A DNA stretch of 64,000 nt from Intrasporangium calvum DSM 43043 (GCF_000184685.1 NC_014830.1:310001-374000); one strand, 5' to 3'. Shown: positions 19,293 to 28,205, numbered from the stretch's first letter. Program-made: numbers and translations. The notes: generated from the letters alone by a model not told the origin.

Positions 19293-19330
19293 GCCCCGCT
19301 GCGCACCCCCCGGCGCAGCGGGGCTCTCCC
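19293..19330 (+). terminator. rho-independent-type terminator of cysK-cysE
   Basis: GCCCCGCTGCGC (19293-19304) pairs perfectly with GCGCAGCGGGGC (19313-19324), followed by TCTCCCTTCCC. Confidence 0.75.
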
Positions 19331-19336
19331 TTCCCG

Positions 19337-19592
19337 TCGAGCGGGCACTTCGCGCCGGGCTCGGCTCCCCTCGAGTGTGCACTTCGCGCCGGCGGCACTG
19401 GCGGAGGGCGTGGGATTCGAACCCACGATGGGCTATGAACCCATAGCGGTTTTCAAGACCGCCGCACTAGGCCACTATGCGAGCCCTCCAAGTGCGCCGA
19501 GTCTAGCCAAGCCGCCGCCGAAGCCCGAATCCCGCTGGCAAGAAGTGCACACTCGACCCGGGGGTGTGTCGTGGCAAGAAGTGCTCACTCGA
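19337..19592. repeat. two-plus-two inverted 21-bp repeats around tRNA-Ser
   Basis: Two direct copies of a TCGAG-GCACTTC-GCC motif lie at 19337-19358 and 19371-19392. Two inverted copies (TGGCAAGAAGTGC and onward) lie at 19536-19556 and 19572-19592. The tRNA-Ser sits between the pairs. Copies differ at a few positions. Confidence 0.7.
19402..19489 (-). tRNA. tRNA-Ser (anticodon UGA)
   Basis: Acceptor GGAGGGC pairs with GCCCTCC. The anticodon loop CTTGAAA carries TGA. There is a long variable arm, and the T-arm is GGTTCGAATCC. Discriminator G is followed by an encoded CCA (19401-19399). Confidence 0.95.
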
Positions 19593-19622
19593 TGTCGGTG
19601 GTGGCGACGTAGGGTACGACTC

Positions 19623-20630
19623 GTGACCGGAGATGAGCCGAGCCGCCCGACGCGTCCTGGCGATCCCCGCCACGAGGCCCTCGCATCCGTCCTGTCGGGG
19701 CTCCGCCCGGTCGACCCGGTCCCAGCGCCACCCCTTGTCCTCCGGGGACGTACCTTCGACGCCGGCCGCCCGGCGGTGATGGCGATCGTCAACCGGACCC
19801 CGGACAGCTTCTTCGGCGGCAACCGGCATGCCGACCTCGACTCCGCGAAGCGCGCCCTGGAGGAGGCGCTCGCGCTCGGCGCCGACATCATCGACGTCGG
19901 CGGGGTCCGGGCCGGTCAGGAGGGCGAGCCGGTCGACGAGGACGAGGAGGTCCGGCGCGTCGTGCCCTTCCTCGAATGGGCTCGCCGAGCGCACCCGGAC
20001 GTGATCCTCAGCCTCGACACCTGGCGCTCAGGCGTCGCCCTGGCCGCTGCGGGGGCCGGTGTCGACATGGTCAACGACACGTGGGCCGGCGCGGACCCGG
20101 ACCTCGTCCGCGTCGCGGCCCGGCTCGGCGCCGGGTACGTCATCTCCCACACCGGCGGGCTGCCCCCGCGCACCGACCCGGTCGCGGTCACGTATGGCGA
20201 CGACCCGCTCGACGTCGTCCGGGACGTCGTGACCACGCTGGCCGACGGTGCCCGCGCGGCTGAGCTGAGCGGCATACCGCCGGAGCGGATCCTCGTCGAC
20301 CCGACGCTGGACTTCGGCAAGACGACCATGCACTCGCTCGAGGTGCTCCGGCACACCGCCGACGTCGCAGCTCTCGGCTACCCGGTGCTCCAGGCGCTCT
20401 CGCGCAAGGACTTCGTCGGCGAGAGCCTCGACGTGCCCGTCGAGGACCGTCTCGAAGGGTCGCTCGCGGCGACCGCGGTCGCGGCCTGGTTGGGGGCCAC
20501 CGTGTTCCGGGCGCATGACGTCCGAGCGACTCGTCGGGTGGTCGACATGGTCGCGACGATTCGGGGCGATCGGCCCCCGGTCCACGCGAGGCGTGGGACC
20601 CCCCAGACCGGTTCCGCGAACTCTCGGTGA
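19623..20630 (+). CDS. folP2: dihydropteroate synthase homologue, FolP2 type
   Basis: 335 aa from GTG 19623. It has the DHPS TIM-barrel layout, but with VMAIVNRTPDSFF in place of the usual VNVTPDSFSDGG. It also shows DVGGVRAGQEGE, LSLDTWRSGVA, VNDTWAGAD, DPTLDFGKTTMHSLE and LSRKDFVGE. These are marks of the FolP2 branch; the mycobacterial member has been reported to lack DHPS activity. Its role is therefore uncertain despite the family name. It stands alone between a tRNA and the cold-shock gene, not in a fol operon. Confidence 0.88.
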   Translation: MTGDEPSRPTRPGDPRHEALASVLSGLRPVDPVPAPPLVLRGRTFDAGRPAVMAIVNRTPDSFFGGNRHADLDSAKRALEEALALGADIIDVGGVRAGQEGEPVDEDEEVRRVVPFLEWARRAHPDVILSLDTWRSGVALAAAGAGVDMVNDTWAGADPDLVRVAARLGAGYVISHTGGLPPRTDPVAVTYGDDPLDVVRDVVTTLADGARAAELSGIPPERILVDPTLDFGKTTMHSLEVLRHTADVAALGYPVLQALSRKDFVGESLDVPVEDRLEGSLAATAVAAWLGATVFRAHDVRATRRVVDMVATIRGDRPPVHARRGTPQTGSANSR

Positions 20631-20727
20631 ATCCCGCAAAACGTGCTGGATTCCACCAAGACGACCCGTCGGTAGCGTGCTAAGTTCGACGTGGTTGCAG
20701 TTGCAGTTCCGCGCAGTCGAGTAGGTG

Positions 20728-20754
20728 CCCGTCACCCACAAGGTGACGGGTTTT
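20728..20754 (+). terminator. hairpin with T-run in leader of cold-shock gene
   Basis: CCCGTCACC (20728-20736) pairs with GGTGACGGG (20742-20750), followed at once by TTTT. It lies 98 bases after folP2 and 102 before the csp start. It may terminate folP2 or act as an attenuator in the csp leader. Confidence 0.65.
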
Positions 20755-20855
20755 CAGTATCGACGTCGACGGGTTCGCCCGACGAGTGGCAGAAGCGGCA
20801 GCCTGGGACTCGCGAGGTGCGGGTCCCACTGGCTAAGAAGGAAAGAGTTACCCGT

Positions 20856-21059
20856 ATGGCACAGGGAACCGTCAAGTGGTTCAACGCTGAGAAGGGCTTT
20901 GGTTTCATCGCCCAGGACGGCGGCGGCCCCGACGTTTTCGTCCACTACTCGGCAATCCAGTCGAACGGCTACCGTTCGCTGGACGAGGCGCAGCGCGTCG
21001 AGTTCGAGGTCACGCAGGGTCCGAAGGGCCCGCAGGCTGACGCAGTCCGTCCGCTCTGA
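20856..21059 (+). CDS. cold-shock domain protein
   Basis: 67 aa single-stranded nucleic-acid-binding protein, full length for CspA-type proteins. RNP1 is KGFGFIAQD and RNP2 is VFVHYSAI; it starts [17 protein letters not shown] 20856 is preceded by GAAAGAG. The upstream leader is long and carries a terminator-like hairpin, a common setting for csp regulation by RNA structure. Confidence 0.96.
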   Translation: MAQGTVKWFNAEKGFGFIAQDGGGPDVFVHYSAIQSNGYRSLDEAQRVEFEVTQGPKGPQADAVRPL

Positions 21060-21101
21060 CCACGATCGCGCGCAACGAGCGACACACCTAGTCGTTTGTG
21101 A

Positions 21102-21136
21102 CAGAGCCCCCCGGCTTGGCCGGGGGGCTCTGTTCG
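21102..21136. terminator. bidirectional terminator between csp and LCP gene
   Basis: Thirteen-base perfect stem (CAGAGCCCCCCGG and complement, 21102-21114 with 21120-21132) with loop CTTGG. It lies between the convergent csp and 21157-22716 genes. Confidence 0.8.
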
Positions 21137-21156
21137 TCCCCCGGGGAGGGGAAGGC

Positions 21157-22716
21157 TCAGGCGCACTCGTCGACGTCGGCGGGCTCCGTCACCGTGGTGG
21201 AAGGCGTCGGGATCGTTGCCTCCGTCGGAGTGGTCACGGCGGGCTTGGGCTTGCTCTTCTTGGTGGGCGGGTCGATCGCCTTCTGGACGAGCTCGCGGAC
21301 GAGTTGGTAGTCGGGGTTGCTGCTGTAGGGGAACCCGTTCTTGTCGGTGAACCCGAGACTCGTGATCTTCGCCTTCTGGACCCGTTCCACGAGCTCCGCG
21401 AAGGCGGGCAGGTTCGCCCCAGGGATGTCCGTGTAGACGTTCTCCTTGAGGATGTGCGCGATGCTCGCGTACTTCGCCAGCATGAAGGCAGGGTCGACCT
21501 GGTCGACGACGGCCTGGACGACGCAGCGCTGCCGGCGCTGCCGGTGGTCATCGTTGTCGGCTGCCCGTGTCCGGGCGTACCACAGCGCCTGGTAGCCGTT
21601 CAGCTGCTGCGGGCCGAGGTCGTCGAAGTAGTGGGCGTAGCTGCCGTCTGCGAACTTCTGTCCGTACGGGAGCGGGGTCTTGCCGTCGAAGCCGCCGAGC
21701 TTGACGTTCACCTCGACGCCGCCCATCGCGTTGACGAGATCCATGAAACCCTGGAGGTCGATGACGACGAGGTGGTCGATCTTCAGGCCGAGGACCTCCC
21801 CGACGACGTCTCGGGTCTCGCTTCGTCCCGGCACGACCTCGTCCGCGTAGGCGTCGGGGTTCGCTTCTCGGAACTGGTCGACCTCGGTCCAGATCGCGTT
21901 GATCGCGCAGGGGTCCGCAGCGTCGGCGGCCTTGCGCGGGCAGTCCGGCTGGTCGTGGGTGCCGCCATAGAAGCCGCCCGGCCAGCGCTCCCGGAGCGGG
22001 CTGTCCGCGGGCAGCGGGGCCCATTCGAAGTTGCGCGGCACGGAGATGAGGGCGGTGCGGCCGGTCCTGGTGTCGACGCTGGCGACGATCATCGAGTCAG
22101 GGCGCGTGCCGGTCCGCCCGATGCCGGCGTCGGAGCCCATCAGGAGCAGGTTGACCCGCGGGGTGTCCCGCCACGGGTCGACGTCCGGCTCGTTCACGAC
22201 CTTGGCGCCTTCTCCGGGCCGGAGTCCCTCGGCGCTGAACACGCCGCGGATGGTGTCGGTGGTGATGAGGGCAGCCTCCGCCCCCTTGTAGGTGCCCGCG
22301 CCCACCAGACCGACCAGCAGGGTGGTGAAGACCGCGAGCACGCGCGTGCGGGTCCGGTCCAGCCGGTCGGGCCGTGCCGCCACCGCGGTGGCGATGATCG
22401 AGGCGCACCAGAAGAGGCCGCCCACAGCGAGGAGCACGCCGAGACCCTGGAGCACGTCCGGGTGGCTGAGCACATAGAGCCCGACGTCCTTCGCGCCCTG
22501 GGACACGATGAGGGCCACGCCGACCGCGATGGCCAGCAGAAAGGCCAGGAAGATGGCCCAGCCCGCCATCCGTGCCCGGGTGCGGATGAGTCCTGTCCCG
22601 GGAATCGCCGCGCTGAGGGCGACGAGCCGCATCGAGCGTCGGAAGTGCGTCCGGAGCTGGTGACGAGCTGAACGCCGCCCCACGGGCGCGGTCTCGCGCC
22701 GGTCGTGCACGGTCAT
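21157..22716 (-). CDS. LytR-CpsA-Psr (LCP) cell-wall ligase 1
   Basis: LCP proteins attach teichoic acid, arabinogalactan or capsule chains to peptidoglycan from undecaprenyl-phosphate carriers, outside the membrane. 519 aa, ATG 22716 after GAGGGGA. A cytoplasmic Arg-rich start is followed by about three helices (residues 45-150), then the LCP domain: VNLLLMGSDAG, RPDSMIVASVDTRTGRTALISVPRN, FMDLVNAMGGVEV, LNGYQALWYARTR. The C-terminus is a Thr/Pro tail ending DVDECA. The multi-helix N-terminus is longer than the usual single anchor. The next gene upstream is a close paralogue. Confidence 0.93.
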   Translation of the reverse strand: MTVHDRRETAPVGRRSARHQLRTHFRRSMRLVALSAAIPGTGLIRTRARMAGWAIFLAFLLAIAVGVALIVSQGAKDVGLYVLSHPDVLQGLGVLLAVGGLFWCASIIATAVAARPDRLDRTRTRVLAVFTTLLVGLVGAGTYKGAEAALITTDTIRGVFSAEGLRPGEGAKVVNEPDVDPWRDTPRVNLLLMGSDAGIGRTGTRPDSMIVASVDTRTGRTALISVPRNFEWAPLPADSPLRERWPGGFYGGTHDQPDCPRKAADAADPCAINAIWTEVDQFREANPDAYADEVVPGRSETRDVVGEVLGLKIDHLVVIDLQGFMDLVNAMGGVEVNVKLGGFDGKTPLPYGQKFADGSYAHYFDDLGPQQLNGYQALWYARTRAADNDDHRQRRQRCVVQAVVDQVDPAFMLAKYASIAHILKENVYTDIPGANLPAFAELVERVQKAKITSLGFTDKNGFPYSSNPDYQLVRELVQKAIDPPTKKSKPKPAVTTPTEATIPTPSTTVTEPADVDECA

Positions 22717-22808
22717 TCGGTCCCCTCGATGGTGGCTGGTGGAGGCAGCCCCAACATTGTGCACGCTCCGGGCCGAAGTGCCAGCCGAAGGGTCGCGGAC
22801 AGGCGGTT

Positions 22809-24374
22809 TCAGGCGCAGGGGTCCACGTCGGCCGGGTCCGTGGTGGGGGTGGTCGTCGTGCCCGGTGCGGGTGTGCGCGTCGGCGTCTGCTGTCCGCCGG
22901 TCGTGCTCGTGCTCCTCGGCTTCGGCGCCGGCGGGGTGATGGCCTGCTGGACGATCGTGCGGATCTTGTCGTAGTCGGGGTTGCCGGTGTTGATCCCGTG
23001 CGTCGGGTCGATGCCGACGCTGACGTACTTGCCGGCCTTCTGGATGCGCTCGACGAGCTCGACGAAGGCGGGCAGGTTCTCCGCCGGGATGTCCGTGTAG
23101 ATGTTCTCCCGGGCGATCCGCGCGATCTCGGCGTACTGGCCGAGCATGGCCGTGGGGCTCACCTGGTTGACGACGGCCTGGACGACGCACCGCTGGCGTG
23201 ACATGCGGTTGTAGTCGTCATCTGCGGCACGAGAGCGGGCGTACCAGAGCGCCTGGTAGCCGTTCATCTTCATCGGCCCGGGTTTGTCGAACGCGTGGGC
23301 GTAGGTGCCGTTGGCCGTGAGGGGGCCATAGGGGATGGGGGTCTTGCCGTCGTAGCCGCCGAGCTTGACGTTGATCGTCACCCCGCCCATGGCGTTGATC
23401 AGCTGGCGGAAGCCCTCGAGGTCGACGACGACCGTGTGGTCGATCTTGAGCCCGAGCACCTCGCCGATGACGTCGCGGATCTCCGAACGGCCGGGGGCCT
23501 CGTCGTCGGCCGGATAGGCGCCGGGGTTCTGGGCCCGGAAGGCGTCGACCTCCATCCAGATCGCGTTGAGCATGCAGGCGTCGGAGGCTTCCTTCTCCTG
23601 GCGGGGACAGTTGGGAATCCCGTACACGCCACCCGGCCACCAGGCCCGGAGCTTGCTCGTCTCCGGCAGGGGCACCCGCTGGAGGTTGCGTGGGAGGGAG
23701 ATGAGGACCGTACGGCCCGTCTTGGTGTCCGTGCTCGCGACGATCATCGAGTCGGTCCGCGTCCCCTCGCGGCCGACGCCGGCATCCGAGCCGAGGAGCA
23801 GGATGTTGACCCGCGGGGTGTCGCGCCACGGGTCGACGTCCGGCTCGTTGACGACCTTGGCACCCTGGCCCGGCTTGAGGCCCGAGGCCTTGAAGATGAC
23901 ACCGACCGTGTCGCGTCCGATCAGCGCGAACTCGGCGCCCTTGTAGGCGGTTCCGCCCACCACGGCGACCATGAGCGTCGTGAAGATGGCGAGCGATCGA
24001 GTCCGAGCCCGGTCGAGACGTCTGGGCCTGGACTGGACCGCGGTCGCGATGATCGAGGCGCACCAGACCAGACCGCCCACAGCAAGGACCAGAGTCAGGA
24101 TGAGCAGGTAACGGGTGTTGCTGGCGATGACCAGCCCCACCTTCGTCACCCCGCGAGTCGCGGCCAGGACGACCACCGTGGCGATGCTGCCGAGGAAGGT
24201 CAGCAGGAGGAACCAGCCCCAGGCGCGGCTGCGGGTGCGCGTCAGGCCGGCGCCCGGGAGGAGCGTCCCGAGGGCGGTCAGGCCCAGAGCGCGTCGGAAG
24301 CCCGTGGAGAGCTCACGACGCAACATCCTGCGGCCCCCGCTCGTCGCGGGCGGCCGGTCCGGCTGGTCGCTCAT
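22809..24374 (-). CDS. LytR-CpsA-Psr (LCP) cell-wall ligase 2
   Basis: 521 aa, ATG 24374 with AAAGGA upstream. Same layout as its downstream neighbour: Arg-rich start, about three helices, LCP domain (VNILLLGSDAG, RTDSMIVASTDTKTGRTVLISLPRN, FRQLINAMGGVTI, MNGYQALWYARSR) and a Thr/Pro-rich tail ending ADVDPCA. The shared block AKVVNEPDVDPWRDTPRVN and conserved gene ends show a tandem duplication. The gap between the two genes is 92 bases, so they may be one operon. Confidence 0.93.
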   Translation of the reverse strand: MSDQPDRPPATSGGRRMLRRELSTGFRRALGLTALGTLLPGAGLTRTRSRAWGWFLLLTFLGSIATVVVLAATRGVTKVGLVIASNTRYLLILTLVLAVGGLVWCASIIATAVQSRPRRLDRARTRSLAIFTTLMVAVVGGTAYKGAEFALIGRDTVGVIFKASGLKPGQGAKVVNEPDVDPWRDTPRVNILLLGSDAGVGREGTRTDSMIVASTDTKTGRTVLISLPRNLQRVPLPETSKLRAWWPGGVYGIPNCPRQEKEASDACMLNAIWMEVDAFRAQNPGAYPADDEAPGRSEIRDVIGEVLGLKIDHTVVVDLEGFRQLINAMGGVTINVKLGGYDGKTPIPYGPLTANGTYAHAFDKPGPMKMNGYQALWYARSRAADDDYNRMSRQRCVVQAVVNQVSPTAMLGQYAEIARIARENIYTDIPAENLPAFVELVERIQKAGKYVSVGIDPTHGINTGNPDYDKIRTIVQQAITPPAPKPRSTSTTGGQQTPTRTPAPGTTTTPTTDPADVDPCA

Positions 24375-24546
24375 GGGGTCCTTTCGGGCATGCAGGCGCG
24401 GTGACCGCGCGTCATCATTCTGCACCGTTCATCTGTGAGGACGTCCCGAACGCCGAGAACGTTGTCAGGGGGGCCGGTTTGGGTCAGCGCGCGGTCCCCC
24501 GGTAGCCTGTGCTGGCTTGCGGTCCCCTGCTGGGGCTCACGAGTGG

Positions 24547-24636
24547 GGAGGCGTCGCATAGTGGCCTAGTGCGCCCGCCTGCTAAGCGGGTTGAGGATAA
24601 AACCTCTCGCGGGTTCAAATCCCGCCGCCTCCGCCA
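24547..24636 (+). tRNA. tRNA-Ser (anticodon GCU)
   Basis: Acceptor GGAGGCG pairs with CGCCTCC. The anticodon loop CTGCTAA carries GCT. It has a long variable arm, T-arm GGTTCAAATCC, discriminator G, and an encoded CCA (24634-24636). Confidence 0.95.
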
Positions 24637-24643
24637 GACGAAG

Positions 24644-24680
24644 AAGGACCCCGACACGCCTTTCGTCGGGGTCCTTCCTC
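24644..24680 (+). terminator. terminator after tRNA-Ser
   Basis: AAGGACCCCGAC (24644-24655) pairs with GTCGGGGTCCTT (24665-24676), followed by CCTCGTTTG. Confidence 0.75.
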
Positions 24681-24724
24681 GTTTGAAAGGGACGGGGGAC
24701 TTGGGAGGAACGGGAGCGGGAGCC

Positions 24725-24739
24725 AGCCCAGCGGCATAC
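24725..24739 (-). repeat. dispersed 15-bp motif, copy 6
   Basis: Exact reverse-strand copy of GTATGCCGCTGGGCT, ending 3 bases before the stop of the 24743-25240 gene. Confidence 0.7.
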
Positions 24740-24742
24740 GGC

Positions 24743-25240
24743 CTAGCTCTCGGGCTTCTCGGGCGGCGCGACGCGCCGCTTACGGGCGGCGGGCACGAGG
24801 TACCACAGGACCACGGTGAGCGCCGCGACCGCTCCCCCGACCCACATGGCGAGCGTGTGGGCGATGAGCACGTCGAGGACGAGCACGAGGCCACCGACCA
24901 CCGACAGGGCGAGCGCGACGAGGCCGACGGAGGCGAGCTTTGAGGTGTAGGCGACGATGAAGTCCTTCAGCCCCTGCCGGAAGAGCACGCGGTGGACGGC
25001 CACCGGTGCCGTGAAGAGCACCACCGCGACGGCCGACGCGAGGAGCGTGCCCAGGTAGATCTTCCGCTGGAAGTCGGTGAGCGTCTCGAACCGCTGCTGG
25101 AACGGCAGGGTGAGGAGGAAGCCGAAGAGGATCTGCACACCCGCCTGGGCGATGCGCGCCTCCTGCAGCTGCTCGTCGAAGTTGCGGTCGAGTCGTTCAC
25201 CGCGGGTCTCCTCGCGGTCGTACGGGGCGTGCTCGCTCAT
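24743..25240 (-). CDS. four-helix membrane protein, DUF6328-like
   Basis: 165 aa, ATG 25240. A polar N-terminus (YDREETRGERLDRNFDEQLQEARIAQAGVQILFGFLLTLPFQQRF) leads to four membrane helices at about residues 30-50, 65-85, 100-125 and 128-150, then a basic tail. The ELLQEARIAQAGVQILFGFLLT-type segment is typical of the DUF6328 family, whose function is unknown. It faces the terminator after tRNA-Ser and is a single-gene unit. Confidence 0.78.
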   Translation of the reverse strand: MSEHAPYDREETRGERLDRNFDEQLQEARIAQAGVQILFGFLLTLPFQQRFETLTDFQRKIYLGTLLASAVAVVLFTAPVAVHRVLFRQGLKDFIVAYTSKLASVGLVALALSVVGGLVLVLDVLIAHTLAMWVGGAVAALTVVLWYLVPAARKRRVAPPEKPES

Positions 25241-25308
25241 CCCCGAATCCTCGCAGGCCCACGGGCTCGGCGGGCGGAGAAGGGCGCCGACACGGCCCCC
25301 GTGACGGG

Positions 25309-25338
25309 AGGGCCCGGCACCTGACGGTGCCGGGCCCT
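25309..25338 (-). terminator. terminator downstream of pckG
   Basis: Thirteen-base perfect stem AGGGCCCGGCACC / GGTGCCGGGCCCT with a 4-base loop, 42 bases past the pckG stop on the minus strand. Confidence 0.75.
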
Positions 25339-25379
25339 GCATCACGTCGTCCGATCCCACCGGAGGGACGGACTACGGC

Positions 25380-27218
25380 TCACTGCGCGGCGTTGATCCG
25401 CGCCTTGAGACCGTCGAACTCGGCCCACAGCTCCGCAGGGAGCTCGTCGCCGAACTTCGTGAACCACTCCTCGATGAGCGGCAGCTCCTCGGCCCACTCC
25501 TCAGGGCGGACGGCACCCGCCTTGGCGAGGTGCTCCTCCGTCACGTCGAGACCGTCGATGTCGAGCGCCCCCGGGGCCGGGACGAGGCCGATCGGCGTCT
25601 CCACGGCCTCGGCGTCGCCCTCGAGGCGGTCGACGATCCACTTGAGCACGCGGCTGTTCTCGCCGTAGCCCGGCCAGAGGAACGAGCCGTCCTCGTCACG
25701 ACGGAACCAGTTGACCCCGAAGATCCGAGGCAGCTTCGACGCGTCCGCCTGCTTGCCGATCTGCAGCCAGTGCCCGAAGTAGTCGGTCGCGTTGTAGCCG
25801 AGGAAGGGCAGCATCGCCATCGGGTCGCGCCGGACGACGCCGACCGCGCCGGTCGCCGCCGCGGTGGTCTCGGACGAGAGCGTGGCCCCGACGAACGTGC
25901 CATGGGTCCAGTCGCGCGACTCGTAGACGAGCGGGATCGTCGTCTTGCGGCGTCCGCCGAAGAGGATCGCGGAGATCGGGACGCCGTCCGGGTTGTCGTA
26001 CTCCGGCGCCGCGATCGGGCACTGCGCGATCGGGGTGCAGAAGCGGCTGTTCGGGTGGGCCGCGGGCTTGTCGCTCTCGGGGGTCCAGTCCTCGCCGAGC
26101 CACGAGGTGAGGTGGGCCGGCTTCTCGTCGGTCATCCCCTCCCACCAGATGTCGCCGTCGTCCGTCAGGGCGACGTTGGTGAAGACGGAGTTGCCCTGGT
26201 TGACGGTGGCCATGGCGTTGGGGTTCGTCGACTCGCCGGTCCCCGGAGCGACTCCGAAGAGGCCGGCCTCGGGGTTGACGGCGTAGAGGCGGCCGTCCTC
26301 CCCGAAGCGCATCCAGGCGATGTCGTCGCCGACCATCTCGGCCTTCCATCCGGGGATGGTCGGGTCGATCATGGCGAGGTTGGTCTTGCCGCACGCGCTG
26401 GGGAACGCTGCCGCGATGTAGTGGACCTTCCCCTGGGGGTTGGTCAGCTTGAGGATGAGCATGTGCTCGGCCATCCAGCCCTCGTCGCGGGCCATGGCGC
26501 TCGCGATGCGGAGGGAGTAGCACTTCTTCCCGAGCAGGGCGTTGCCGCCGTAGCCGGAGCCGTAGCTCCAGATGGTGCGCTCCTCCGGGAAGTGGACGAT
26601 GTACTTGGTGTCACTGCACGGCCACGTGACGTCCTGCTCGCCCTCGGCGAGTGGTGCGCCGACCGAGTGGAGGGCCGGGACGAAACTGGCGTTGGTCTCC
26701 TCGATCTTGCGCAGGACCTTCTCGCCGCACCGAGCCATGACGAGCATGGAGACGGCGACGTACGCCGAGTCGGTGATCTCGACGCCGAACATCGGGACCT
26801 TGGCGTCGAGGTGCCCCATGACGAAGGGGATGACGTACATCGTGCGACCCTGCATCGACCCCCGGTAGAGGTCGGTCATGATTGCCTTCATCTCGTCGGG
26901 CGCCATCCAGTTGTTGGTGGGGCCGGCGTCGCGCTCCTCGACGGAACAGATGAAGGTGCGGTCCTCGACGCGAGCCACGTCGGAGGGGTCGGAGGCGCAC
27001 CAGAAGGAGTTCGGCTTCTTCTCCTCGTTGAGCCGCACCAGGGTGCCGGCCTCGACGAGCTGGTCCGTCAGCTCGGTCCACTCCTCAGGGGTGCCGGTGA
27101 TCCAGCGGATGTCGCGCGGCTGCGTCAGCTCGGCGACCTCGTCGACCCAGGCCTGCAGGCCCGCGTGGGTCGTTTGTTCGGTCTTCGGTGTCGTGGTCAA
27201 CTTGGCCAATCCCTTCAC
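25380..27218 (-). CDS. pckG: phosphoenolpyruvate carboxykinase (GTP)
   Basis: First step of gluconeogenesis: oxaloacetate + GTP to phosphoenolpyruvate + CO2 + GDP. 612 aa from GTG 27218, full length for the GTP family. Landmarks are the P-loop [11 protein letters not shown] with its reactive Cys, the kinase-2 motif [13 protein letters not shown], the guanine-pocket region [15 protein letters not shown] and [20 protein letters not shown] lies inside the first codons, so an in-frame TTG about 18 bases downstream may be the true start. Single-gene unit with a terminator on its 3' side. Confidence 0.96.
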   Translation of the reverse strand: MKGLAKLTTTPKTEQTTHAGLQAWVDEVAELTQPRDIRWITGTPEEWTELTDQLVEAGTLVRLNEEKKPNSFWCASDPSDVARVEDRTFICSVEERDAGPTNNWMAPDEMKAIMTDLYRGSMQGRTMYVIPFVMGHLDAKVPMFGVEITDSAYVAVSMLVMARCGEKVLRKIEETNASFVPALHSVGAPLAEGEQDVTWPCSDTKYIVHFPEERTIWSYGSGYGGNALLGKKCYSLRIASAMARDEGWMAEHMLILKLTNPQGKVHYIAAAFPSACGKTNLAMIDPTIPGWKAEMVGDDIAWMRFGEDGRLYAVNPEAGLFGVAPGTGESTNPNAMATVNQGNSVFTNVALTDDGDIWWEGMTDEKPAHLTSWLGEDWTPESDKPAAHPNSRFCTPIAQCPIAAPEYDNPDGVPISAILFGGRRKTTIPLVYESRDWTHGTFVGATLSSETTAAATGAVGVVRRDPMAMLPFLGYNATDYFGHWLQIGKQADASKLPRIFGVNWFRRDEDGSFLWPGYGENSRVLKWIVDRLEGDAEAVETPIGLVPAPGALDIDGLDVTEEHLAKAGAVRPEEWAEELPLIEEWFTKFGDELPAELWAEFDGLKARINAAQ

Positions 27219-27402
27219 GCGGTGTCCGGGTCACCGCGTTGTGCCGGTGGCGTTCATCTCGCGGTCCTGGGGCCTGCGCCGGTGTGCGTGGTCCGAGTGT
27301 CCGCATGGTGAACAAATGACGTGATGGGACCACGGTACCCAGCGCGGGGCGGGGGGTTTGACCACGGTTCGGGGGCTCAGCGGTGAAACCAGTCACAACC
27401 GC

Positions 27403-27448
27403 CCTTGCGTGCAAGGATTCTGGCAGTTGACTGCCCGTTTCTTGCAAG
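27403..27448. promoter_or_regulatory. palindromes CCTTGCGTGCAAGG and CTTGCAAG upstream of pckG
   Basis: A 14-base perfect palindrome (27403-27416) and an 8-base one (27441-27448) share the CTTGC/GCAAG half-site, about 190-230 bases upstream of pckG. The TTGCAA core is like RamB-type sites that control acetate and gluconeogenic genes in corynebacteria. The assignment is inference. Confidence 0.4.
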
Positions 27449-27614
27449 GCTTGCGGTGGTGCGCGCCCTCGGCCGGGGCCGCCTGCTGGCTCGAGCGGTG
27501 GGTCTGCTCCATCGGGCCGGTAGACCTCGATGCGTCGGGTTGAGGCGACGCATCCAGGTCTTGCCGACGTCTGAGACCGGTGCGGACGCGGCGGGGGCGG
27601 GCGCTGAGGGAGCC

Positions 27615-27629
27615 AGCCCAGCGGCATAC
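27615..27629 (-). repeat. dispersed 15-bp motif, copy 7
   Basis: Exact reverse-strand copy of GTATGCCGCTGGGCT. It is the last exact copy before the tRNA-Arg island. Confidence 0.7.
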
Positions 27630-27708
27630 GGCCGGAGTGCGCCCGATTTCGTGGTTGCGGCACCGAACCGCTAAGGTGACTCTTCGTCCGCCCCATGCGA
27701 GCGGCACT

Positions 27709-27781
27709 GCACCCGTAGCTCAACGGATAGAGCATCTGACTACGGATCAGAAGGTTAGGGGTTCGAATCCCTTCGGGTGCG
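27709..27781 (+). tRNA. tRNA-Arg (anticodon ACG), integration target
   Basis: Acceptor GCACCCG pairs with CGGGTGC. The anticodon loop CTACGGA carries ACG, and the T-arm is GGTTCGAATCC. CCA is not encoded. Its 3' half from 27740 is the att core repeated at 50282 and 59898. Confidence 0.95.
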
Positions 27782-27782
27782 C
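27740..27782 (+). other. att core 1 (tRNA-Arg 3' half)
   Basis: Forty-three bases, from the anticodon loop to the first bases after the tRNA, identical to 50282-50324. The downstream flank CTGTGTTGAGACAG is shared with att core 3 at 59942. A GC hairpin with T-rich tail (about 27805-27843) follows as tRNA terminator. This is the left junction of island 1. Confidence 0.88.
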
Positions 27783-27871
27783 TCTGTGTTGAGACAGAAA
27801 AGGGCGGCCTGACCAGCGGAAACGCGGGTCGGGCCGCTTCTTTGTACGGGGCCTCCGAGCATTTCGCCGGG

Positions 27872-27905
27872 CTCTTGGGCCCTGGGATGGGCCCTAAGAT
27901 GCTCA
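27872..27905 (+). repeat. 12-bp GGGCCCT repeats at left end of island 1
   Basis: Tandem copies of an ATGGGCCCTGAG-like 12-mer about 95-120 bases inside att core 1. The same repeats occur at 48702, 50109 and 50412. Candidate arm sites for the integrase. Confidence 0.55.
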
Positions 27906-28004
27906 CCGGCGAGCAGCAGTCGGGTGAGTGACACTGCCGGTGTGCTCCTGACATTTCCGGTCGGCTGTGACCCTGTGCCTCCGATGTCGCTCCTTAGGTT
28001 GAGC

Positions 28005-28205
28005 ATGGAGACCACTGCCCAGGCCCCGACCCTTCTGCTGAACCTCAACGAGGTCGCGACCCACCTCAGATGCACCCGCCGCAGCGTCGAGCGACAGATC
28101 GCGCGGCGTCGACTCCGTGTCGTCCGGATCGGGCGGGCCGTCCGGGTGGAGCGCGAGGAGCTGGACCGTTTCATTGCATCGTCGCGGGACTGCGATGGCC
28201 GGTAG
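28005..28205 (+). CDS. excisionase / MerR-type helix-turn-helix protein
   Basis: 66 aa from ATG 28005. It has the winged-helix layout of phage/ICE excisionases: LLNLNEVATHLRCTRRSVERQI, then RLRVVRIGRAVRVEREELDRFIAS. It directs excision by binding beside the att site. It overlaps the integrase start by 11 bases, so the two are translationally coupled, and it lies 220 bases from att core 1, the standard place. Confidence 0.85.
   Translation: METTAQAPTLLLNLNEVATHLRCTRRSVERQIARRRLRVVRIGRAVRVEREELDRFIASSRDCDGR

Larger units (their letters stand above)
27219..27708. other. non-coding gap between pckG and tRNA-Arg
   Basis: No convincing gene. It holds the CTTGC palindromes (27403-27448), a 9-base perfect stem-loop (27529-27537 with 27546-27554) and one copy of the dispersed motif at 27615. 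Confidence 0.7.

Noticed and set aside
20270-20286. Further copy of the dispersed motif inside folP2
   Set aside because: Only GCGGCATAC matches; too short to count.
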